A stretch of 38,517 bases of DNA. Origin: Bdellovibrionales bacterium (lineage in GTDB: Bacteria; Bdellovibrionota; Bdellovibrionia; Bdellovibrionales; Bdellovibrionaceae). This document shows positions 32,791 through 38,517 of this stretch, one piece after another. Every line of letters starts with the position of its first letter. The stretch's first letter is position 1. The notes beneath the pieces are model-generated. The model did not search any database and was not told where the DNA came from. It worked only from the letters and a program-made list of their open reading frames with translations. Where the stretch lies: assembly GCA_005793345.1 (NCBI GenBank), contig SXSU01000009.1:1-38517 (forward strand). The letters run 5' to 3'. Made by a program: the position numbers and the translations under genes.

Positions 32791-34239
32791 ATGAAACTTT
32801 ATAAAGGGATTTTAAATTTTTATTCTAATAAGTATCAATCAGTTTGTTTTTTGCTCCCATGGAACTCCTCTAGTATAAAACGGATTTTTGTACTACTCAT
32901 GTTGGTTGTGACAGTGGGGTTCAAGACGAACCCCACGTCTGCTCTTTCAAAAACTGCTCCTATAAAAGATTGGACTGTGTTAATTTATATGGAGGGTGAA
33001 AATAATCTCTCACCCTATGCCCTGTGGGATCTCTACGAAATGGAGGCTCCCTTTGAAAGTGAAAAAAATAAAGCCGCATCTAGCACTAAAATAAATGTTA
33101 TTGCTGAAATTAATACGAGACTTGATAATCAAGTTCGTCGCATGCAAGTTCTAGAAAAAAAGTTCACACCAGAAACAAAGTATACTCGTAAACAAGTTGA
33201 TGACTTTGCTACTTTTAACTGGAATGTTTCAAGTTCAAAAATAATTTCTTCTTTTGAAGACTCAAATCACACCCAAAATAGTTTAAGTGATTTTCTTCAA
33301 TGGGGTGTAGAAAATTATCCTGCGCAAAACTATTGGGTTATTATTTGGGGTCATGGATTGGGGTGGAACCAAGGATTTGCCTATAATGAGAAAACCAAAA
33401 CTTCAATATCAATTAAAGATCTTAAAGCTTCACTCAATGCAATTAAATTAAAAACTCATAATAATATAAATATACTTTCCTTTGATGCTTGCTTTATGCA
33501 ATCTATCGAAATGATAAGTGAACTTAGTGAGGTCACAGATTTTATTACAGGTTCTAATCAAACCCAAAGTTTTTTAGGTCTCCCCTATCGAAGAATTTTT
33601 TATGAAGTTAATTCAGGTTCATTTTTTGGAGAAAAACACAAGCTCGGTGCTAAGACCTCTAAGAGCTTGGAGCCTCTAATGATTTCAAAAATGGTTCCAC
33701 AGCTTCTTGAAAAAAGTTTAAATCCTTTTTCTGGATTGCAAGGCCGTTCAGATTCTACCGCACAAGGATGGTTCACTTCAAGCAGTATACAAACGCAAGA
33801 AGGATTAAATGTGCTTGTACCTGCATTACATAAATTAGCTTCTATTTTAAAAAGTCATTTTGAATTATACCCTGACTACAAAATTACGTTCTTAACGCTG
33901 CTAGAAAAATTTACTTTTTTTCAAAACTCAAATCTTGATATCGGATATCTACTGGAAGCGATTCGGCAGTATGCAAAACTTAAAAATATCAGAGAGTTTG
34001 ATGCTCAGATAAAAGATGTTGCCGATGCTTTAAAACAGTCTATTTTGCAGTCTAGTTTTGGTGAACAAAATAGTGTTGATTCTATGACTCAGATGATTTT
34101 TGCAATACCGAGCGGTATATCTGTGTGGATGCCCCTAAATGACGATGACTTTCAAGATCAGTTTCAAAATTATAAATTAACAAGTTTTCAGAAACTTACT
34201 GCATGGGGACTATTTATAGAGGAACTTCATAAGTTCTAG
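32791..34239 (+). CDS. Exported clostripain-family (C11) cysteine protease
   Basis: 482 aa. An N-terminal 30-residue cytoplasmic-looking stretch precedes a hydrophobic signal (RIFVLLMLVVTVGFKTNPTSA). Domain starts KDWTVLIYMEGENNLSPYALWDLYEME, typical of Peptidase_C11. Catalytic His188 in VIIWGHGLGW and Cys234 in ILSFDACFMQSIEM are intact, so Arg/Lys-specific proteolysis in the periplasm or outside is expected. The unusual long N-terminal lead could mean a later start, but no better ribosome-binding site is seen. Followed after 32 nt by the TonB-dependent receptor gene, perhaps in one operon: peptide release then uptake is an attractive but unproven link. Confidence 0.87.
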   Translation: MKLYKGILNFYSNKYQSVCFLLPWNSSSIKRIFVLLMLVVTVGFKTNPTSALSKTAPIKDWTVLIYMEGENNLSPYALWDLYEMEAPFESEKNKAASSTKINVIAEINTRLDNQVRRMQVLEKKFTPETKYTRKQVDDFATFNWNVSSSKIISSFEDSNHTQNSLSDFLQWGVENYPAQNYWVIIWGHGLGWNQGFAYNEKTKTSISIKDLKASLNAIKLKTHNNINILSFDACFMQSIEMISELSEVTDFITGSNQTQSFLGLPYRRIFYEVNSGSFFGEKHKLGAKTSKSLEPLMISKMVPQLLEKSLNPFSGLQGRSDSTAQGWFTSSSIQTQEGLNVLVPALHKLASILKSHFELYPDYKITFLTLLEKFTFFQNSNLDIGYLLEAIRQYAKLKNIREFDAQIKDVADALKQSILQSSFGEQNSVDSMTQMIFAIPSGISVWMPLNDDDFQDQFQNYKLTSFQKLTAWGLFIEELHKF

Positions 34240-34271
34240 CCACAGAATATTGCTTGTGATAGAGGGGTTTT

Positions 34272-36140
34272 ATGACCAATCGATCACTTTTATTTAAATT
34301 ATTATTCTTAAGTATAAGCATTTTTAAATCTTCTACACTTATAGCACTTGAGGAGCCTAATAATAAAATATTAATTGAAGATACCCCTATTAAAATAGGA
34401 TCAACTTCTCACTGGCTAAAACCAGAAACAGTAATCACTTCAGAGCAATTAAAACAAACACCATATATAAATAACTTGTCCCAATTATTAAAACAAAAAA
34501 CTGCCCTGAGTATCGCCGGCCCTTCTGCATTTATTAGGGGACTATCTTCAGATAATACACTTGTTGTAATAGACGGTGTTCCTGAAGTTGATCCCTCTTC
34601 TCCATCTGGAAGTTATGATCTGACGCAAATATCCTTATCCGATATTGAAAAGATCGAGATTTATTCAGGAGCCCAATCTGTCTATTTTGCAAATGGTGGA
34701 GCTGGTGGAGTTATTCAAATATATACCAAAAGTTTTTATTCTGAAACTAAAGCAGAAAATAATCTTCATTATAAAGTTAATTTATCCGTACCTGAATCTC
34801 AATTTTTTGAATTAGGTTCTACACTCAAGCATAATCGTTTTTCACCCTGGTCAACTTCATTATTTATAAATAGCAAATCTCAACTGGAAACATCTAAAAG
34901 CAATGATCCCAATGAAAAAAAGCCTGAACTTGATCATGACTTATCATCGGAGTTTAGAGCAATATTAACTTGGTCTCCTAAAGAGAGTGAGCAAAAGCTT
35001 ATACTTAAGTTTCAAGATTCTACTTCATCAAATGATTTGGATGCAACGGGTGGCCCTGGTGGAGATGACCCAAACTATTCATCTTTTGAATCAAAAAAGA
35101 AAATTGTACTGACACATTCTGGTTTTTATTTTGGGGACTCTATTTATTCATTATTTCAGCTCAATTATTTAATAAGCCATAAAGAGTTCACAAACGAAAC
35201 TGACCTGAAACATATTGATTACTATTTTGGAGATTTCAAATTTAATACTATAAATGCAAGATGGGCCCATGATTTTTACTTTGAGCACAATCAATCTCTA
35301 AAGTGGACTTTAGATTATCAAGGTTCTGAAGGTAAATATTCAACAAACTATAGTGGTCTTATAAATAATTTTTCTAATCACAAATTAGATTCTTCTTCCA
35401 CAGCTCTAATTTATAAAACCAATTTTTTTGAGACTCATCAGTTTAGTGCGGGGCTCAGATGGGCAGATAAAATACCTAAACCAGTCGGCATAGTTCAATG
35501 GCATGTATATTTAGATCCAGAAACTAATTCGAAGTTTGGACTTCAATGGAGTAGTGGATATAAGTTGCCAACTTTTTACCAGTGGACGCAAAATAAATAT
35601 TTAAAAACAGAATATTCAGAATCCAAAGAAATATTTATTGAGAAATTACTTTTCGAAAATACAATACTCAAGTGGACTATATTTGAAAATTTAAATTCTA
35701 ATAAAATAAATTATAATTTTTTAACATCCAAATACTTAAACTTAGACTCAACAAAAGCAACTGGCAATGAAATTTCAATTCAATTTCAACCTCACACTAG
35801 TTTAGAAACTTTATTTCAAGCCACTCAGACTCATACAAATATTTTACGTGTACCTACCAATGAATTTAAATTGAATTTAAATTATAAAGTCTCTGATAAC
35901 CAATCATTTATTTTAGATGCTAAATATATTGGTAAATCATATGATCTAGATCCTGTGACTTACAAAGAAACCTCAAAAAAATCGGTCACACTCTATAATC
36001 TTGGATACTCTCAAAATTTAAAATCTGATTTAACTTTAAATTTTAATATTGAAAATATTTTTAATTCCCACTATGAAGAAATACTTGGTTATAATTCAAA
36101 TTATCAAAAATTTTTAATCTCTTTAACGGGAGATTATTAA
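34272..36140 (+). CDS. TonB-dependent outer-membrane receptor
   Basis: 622 aa. Signal peptide (LLFKLLFLSISIFKSSTLIA|LEE). Plug domain about 50-155: VITSEQLKQTPYINNLSQLLKQKTALSIAGPSAFIRGLSSDNTLVVIDGVPEVDPSS ... LSDIEKIEIYSGAQSVYFANGGAGGVIQIYTK, with the standard 'iRG', 'vliDGvp' and 'I--IEI--G--S--yG--a-gGVI-I' motifs. Barrel from about 160 to the end, with the last strand NYQKFLISLTGDY ending in an aromatic. Closest in style to small BtuB/vitamin or metal receptors; substrate not predictable. GAGGGG before the ATG. The next gene starts immediately after its stop (0 nt gap). Confidence 0.9.
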   Translation: MTNRSLLFKLLFLSISIFKSSTLIALEEPNNKILIEDTPIKIGSTSHWLKPETVITSEQLKQTPYINNLSQLLKQKTALSIAGPSAFIRGLSSDNTLVVIDGVPEVDPSSPSGSYDLTQISLSDIEKIEIYSGAQSVYFANGGAGGVIQIYTKSFYSETKAENNLHYKVNLSVPESQFFELGSTLKHNRFSPWSTSLFINSKSQLETSKSNDPNEKKPELDHDLSSEFRAILTWSPKESEQKLILKFQDSTSSNDLDATGGPGGDDPNYSSFESKKKIVLTHSGFYFGDSIYSLFQLNYLISHKEFTNETDLKHIDYYFGDFKFNTINARWAHDFYFEHNQSLKWTLDYQGSEGKYSTNYSGLINNFSNHKLDSSSTALIYKTNFFETHQFSAGLRWADKIPKPVGIVQWHVYLDPETNSKFGLQWSSGYKLPTFYQWTQNKYLKTEYSESKEIFIEKLLFENTILKWTIFENLNSNKINYNFLTSKYLNLDSTKATGNEISIQFQPHTSLETLFQATQTHTNILRVPTNEFKLNLNYKVSDNQSFILDAKYIGKSYDLDPVTYKETSKKSVTLYNLGYSQNLKSDLTLNFNIENIFNSHYEEILGYNSNYQKFLISLTGDY

Positions 36141-37166
36141 ATGTATTCTCAAATCAGTTTTTCTCAACTCAAAGTTGATTTCTTACGAGCGGCAAGAGCA
36201 CCACTTAGCCAAAAAAAATGGAACCAAGTTCTGGGATTCAAATTTAATCAAGTTTTAAAATGGGAAACTCATCAAAAAAACTTTAATTGGAGCGATTTTT
36301 GTTTTGTATGTGAAAAAGCCAATCTCCCTTTGTCTCAATTATTACAAAAACATTTTAATATTTTATCTAATGACTATCATGGATCTACAATTTTAAGTTT
36401 GATTCTAAAATATTTTTATCCAAATCAATCACTTGATGATGTCGCCTTAGAAATGAATTTACATGTATCTTGTCTTAGACGATGGCAACGCAAAGTTGGG
36501 GAACCTGATATTGAATTTATTTTTAAACTCCTATATTTTAAAAATTTAAATTTTCTAAGCTTTATTAAAGAACTCATAGAAGATAAAATTGTTTTTCTAG
36601 AAGAAAAACCAAAGTTTTTACAACTCATGATTTCAAATAAAAGTTTAACTGAACTTCATTCTTTAATACCAAGTCTATGTGCCATTCAATCCAGTTTTTA
36701 TTTAAAAAGTTATGATGAACTTCCTATTCATAGTGATAGTTTTATTGCGGAAAAGTCAGGAGTATCTATTGATTTGGTTCAAATTGGAATAAATAAATTA
36801 ATTGATACTGGGATATTAAAATTCAATTTAGAAACTAAAAAATACCTAGCTGATCCTGAACTGAGTCGAATTGATATGAATGATCAAGATATCGAAGTGA
36901 CTCGGGCATTGGTGAGTTATTGGACACAACGCTCACTCCTTAGATTTTCAAACAGCACGGGCAAAATAATTAATACAAAAAAAACACCTAATTTAATAAG
37001 TTATCGAATAGCTCCTTTTTCAAAATCTTCACAGGAAAAAGTTAACGAATTACTCTTGCAAACAAATCAAAAGATTTTAGAAATCATAGAAAAAGATCCA
37101 AATCCGATGGACGATGTTCGTATTGTACTGATACACCATTTTTCAGCAGAAGATGTCCCTAAATAA
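36141..37166 (+). CDS. DUF4423/TIGR02147-like regulatory protein
   Basis: 341 aa, cytoplasmic. The N-terminal 70 residues (QLKVDFLRAARAPLSQKKWNQVLGFKFNQVLKWETHQKNFNWSDFCFVCEKANLPL) look like an XRE-style helix-turn-helix. About 190-320 follows the DUF4423 layout: SDSFIAEKSGVSIDLVQIGINKLIDTGILKF (winged helix), then the effector-like part RIAPFSKSSQEKVNELLLQTNQKILEIIE ... VRIVLIHHFS. Such proteins are abundant in Bdellovibrio and Fibrobacter and are thought to be regulators. Directly abuts the receptor gene, suggesting it controls that gene or responds to the same ligand. The stop codon lies in repeat copy G. Confidence 0.65.
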   Translation: MYSQISFSQLKVDFLRAARAPLSQKKWNQVLGFKFNQVLKWETHQKNFNWSDFCFVCEKANLPLSQLLQKHFNILSNDYHGSTILSLILKYFYPNQSLDDVALEMNLHVSCLRRWQRKVGEPDIEFIFKLLYFKNLNFLSFIKELIEDKIVFLEEKPKFLQLMISNKSLTELHSLIPSLCAIQSSFYLKSYDELPIHSDSFIAEKSGVSIDLVQIGINKLIDTGILKFNLETKKYLADPELSRIDMNDQDIEVTRALVSYWTQRSLLRFSNSTGKIINTKKTPNLISYRIAPFSKSSQEKVNELLLQTNQKILEIIEKDPNPMDDVRIVLIHHFSAEDVPK

Positions 37167-37264
37167 CTGCTCATGATTAAGTTTGATCGCTTACGCGATT
37201 GTATCAGATTTAATCACGAGCAGTTATTTTCTTGTTTGTTGGGGGTGATTTTTGAATCACCCCG
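37160..37264 (+). repeat. Two-hairpin dispersed repeat, copy G
   Basis: First hairpin 37160-37229: AAATAACTGCTCATGATTAAG and its near-complement TAATCACGAGCAGTTATTT enclose TTTGATCGC/GCGATTGTATCAGA around TTAC. Linker TCTTGTTTGTTG, then a second hairpin 37242-37263 with a perfect 9-bp stem GGGGTGATT / AATCACCCC. Contains the stop codon of the gene at 36141 and probably terminates it. Confidence 0.85.
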
Positions 37265-37268
37265 AATT

Positions 37269-37284
37269 ATGAAAACCCAAACTT
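37269..37284 (+). repeat. Left flank repeat of the ThiF-like gene
   Basis: ATGAAAACCCAAACTT, identical to 16431-16446 and inverted relative to the sequence overlapping the ThiF-like stop codon (AATGAAAACTCAAACC on the minus strand, 38363-38378). Confidence 0.4.
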
Positions 37285-37457
37285 ACTTTTGAATTTTCTT
37301 AATAAATTCATTTAAGTTAGATGATTGTTATTGATTGCAAAATTTAACTCACATCTATTTTTGAAACATGTATTTCTATAATGGCACCTAGACTTCAAAG
37401 GTATTTTAAGTGAAAATACATTATGGTCCAATATGTATAACAATTGGAGTATTTGTT

Positions 37458-38369
37458 ATGATTTCATCAAATAAGGCATTTAAAGAAACTAATATTGTAT
37501 CTGATTTAAAAACTGAATATAATCCCAAAGAAGCCTTTAGTAGAAATCTAGGTTGGATTACTAATTCTGAAGCCGAAAAATTATCTACATTTAAAGTTGC
37601 CATTGCAGGTATGGGTGGAGTTGGTGGACACCATGCTGAAGTATTAGCTCGATTAGGAATCACTCACTTTCATCTTTCTGATTTTGACTGTTTTGAGCTA
37701 GGTAATTTTAATCGCCAAAATGGAGCTACTGTATCAAATATTGGTAAACAAAAATTAGATGTTATTTCACAAAAAATTTTAGATATTAATCCTAAAGCTC
37801 AGATCACAAAATTTCCTCAAGGAGTAAATTTCGATAATTTAGATCAATTTCTCGAAGGAGTGGATCTTTACTGCGATGGATTGGATTATTTTGTATTAGA
37901 AATAAGAGAAAAATTATTTCGAAAACTTCGAGACAAAAATATTCCAGGTATCACTGTTGCTCCAATTGGAATGGGAGCAGCGATGTTAGTTTTTACCAAA
38001 GATTCTATGTCATTTGATAATTACTTTGGGATGCATACTTCATCTAATATAACCGAAAAAGCATTGCGCTTTTTAATAGGCTTAGCTCCATCATTTCAAC
38101 AAACTAAATATTTGGTACAAAAATCAAATATGAATTTTTCTAATAAAAAAGCCCCTTCCTTACCAATGGGTTGTTATCTGAGTGCAGGTGTTTTAGGGGG
38201 ACTAGCTCTTAAAATATTATTAAAAAGAGGGAAAGTTTTAACTGCACCACACTCTTTACATTTTGATATTTATAATAATAATTTAATCCATAAAAAAATC
38301 TTTTTTGGCTATCGTAATCCATTACAACAAATCAAATTTTTTATTATGAAAATTCAAACAAAGGTTTGA
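37458..38369 (+). CDS. ThiF/MoeB/E1-like adenylyltransferase
   Basis: 303 aa. Rossmann ATP site KVAIAGMGGVGGHHAEVLARLGI (GxGGVGG), DFDCFELGNFNRQ with the Asp and Asn-x-Asn-Arg-Gln that bind ATP-Mg, then VDLYCDGLDYF. Enzymes of this fold adenylate the C-terminus of ThiS/MoaD/ubiquitin-like proteins or small peptides. No ThiS- or MoaD-like partner is adjacent, and no CxxC zinc pairs are visible. GCYLSAGVLGGLALKILL near the end holds a Cys in the usual late position. ATG 37458 with GGAG 8 nt upstream is preferred; an in-frame GTG at 37410 would add 16 hydrophobic residues with no family match. Short inverted repeats flank it. Confidence 0.85.
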   Translation: MISSNKAFKETNIVSDLKTEYNPKEAFSRNLGWITNSEAEKLSTFKVAIAGMGGVGGHHAEVLARLGITHFHLSDFDCFELGNFNRQNGATVSNIGKQKLDVISQKILDINPKAQITKFPQGVNFDNLDQFLEGVDLYCDGLDYFVLEIREKLFRKLRDKNIPGITVAPIGMGAAMLVFTKDSMSFDNYFGMHTSSNITEKALRFLIGLAPSFQQTKYLVQKSNMNFSNKKAPSLPMGCYLSAGVLGGLALKILLKRGKVLTAPHSLHFDIYNNNLIHKKIFFGYRNPLQQIKFFIMKIQTKV

Positions 38370-38382
38370 GTTTTCATTATAG
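38369..38382 (+). repeat. Right flank repeat of the ThiF-like gene
   Basis: AGTTTTCATTATAGA matches 16455-16468 (GTTTTCATTATAGA). It begins at the stop codon of the ThiF-like gene and, with the preceding GGTTTG, is inverted relative to 37269-37284. Confidence 0.4.
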
Positions 38383-38507
38383 ACTTTGATATCAAATGTC
38401 GTTGAGACGGTCCTGAACGTATTGAAAATAAAGGAAAACTCCTGAAATTGATGTAATAATTATTTTTAGTGAAATGAAAATTACAAAACAATAACAGGAG
38501 TTTAATA

Positions 38508-38517
38508 ATGATTCTCA
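38508..38517 (+). CDS. Start of a further gene (cut by window end)
   Basis: ATG ATT CTC preceded by CAGGAG (38495-38500) at 7 nt. Only three codons (Met-Ile-Leu) are inside the window, so nothing can be said of the product. Confidence 0.5.

Noticed and set aside
4325..37264. Repeats as ends of an IS element or composite transposon
   Set aside because: Copies lie in both orientations next to ordinary genes, no transposase lies between any pair, and they are themselves hairpins at gene ends.
1..38517. CRISPR array, tRNA or rRNA genes
   Set aside because: The only recurring units are the widely spaced two-hairpin repeats; no regularly spaced short repeats, cloverleaf or rRNA sequence was found by eye.

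Overview
The window is strongly AT-rich Gram-negative chromosomal DNA. It encodes lipoproteins with lipoboxes, outer-membrane barrels, a TonB-like protein, a TonB-dependent receptor, an RND pump and Skp. The mix of exported hypothetical proteins, a DUF4423/TIGR02147-like regulator, a bacterial transglutaminase-elicitor protein and frequent TTG/GTG starts suggests a Bdellovibrionota relative (Bdellovibrio-like). That placement is inference from family content, not from a marker gene. No tRNA, rRNA, CRISPR array or intact transposase was seen.

Layout. (1) 1-932: ATP-type phosphofructokinase, missing only its extreme 5' end. (2) 1206-9671: a branched-chain amino-acid ABC transporter (binding lipoprotein, LivH, LivM, LivG, LivF) followed by a hotdog thioesterase. 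The transporter is split between livM and livG by about 3.4 kb of accessory DNA holding a Phd/YefM antitoxin with a stub downstream ORF, a decayed gene fragment, a small lipoprotein and a HipA/HipB-type pair in reversed order (hipA first). (3) 9824-13769: a BlaI/BlaR1-like locus of five genes: a TonB-like protein, an outer-membrane-type protein, a BlaI repressor, an M56 membrane protease without a penicillin-sensor domain, and a small periplasmic protein. Three TACTAC-type dyads lie in front of three of these genes, so this looks like a self-contained BlaI regulon with no beta-lactamase. (4) 13918-18288: Skp/OmpH, a small secreted protein, a UbiB/AarF-like kinase, a Rhizobium-type asparaginase, an FHA protein and a small secreted protein. 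(5) 18387-23489 (minus): Kup potassium transporter followed by an RND efflux permease. (6) 23889-25559: VAO/p-cresol-type flavoprotein. (7) 25556-30454 (minus): a compact four-gene unit of a Cys-containing exported protein, a lysozyme-like lipoprotein, an exported membrane-associated protein and a TPR-winged-helix regulator. (8) 30519-38369: half-size TauE/SafE protein, exported transglutaminase-elicitor protein carrying VWNQPV, exported C11 (clostripain) protease, TonB-dependent receptor abutting a DUF4423-like regulator, and an orphan ThiF/E1-like protein. A new gene begins at 38508.

A dispersed two-hairpin intergenic repeat of about 100 bp occurs about seven times (near 1083, 4325, 9662, 13774, 14981, 23501 and 37160). 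It usually sits at gene ends, and at four of them the stop codon lies inside the element. Two genes (hipA and kup) appear to start at ATT codons behind G-rich ribosome-binding sites, because every conventional start removes conserved N-terminal sequence.
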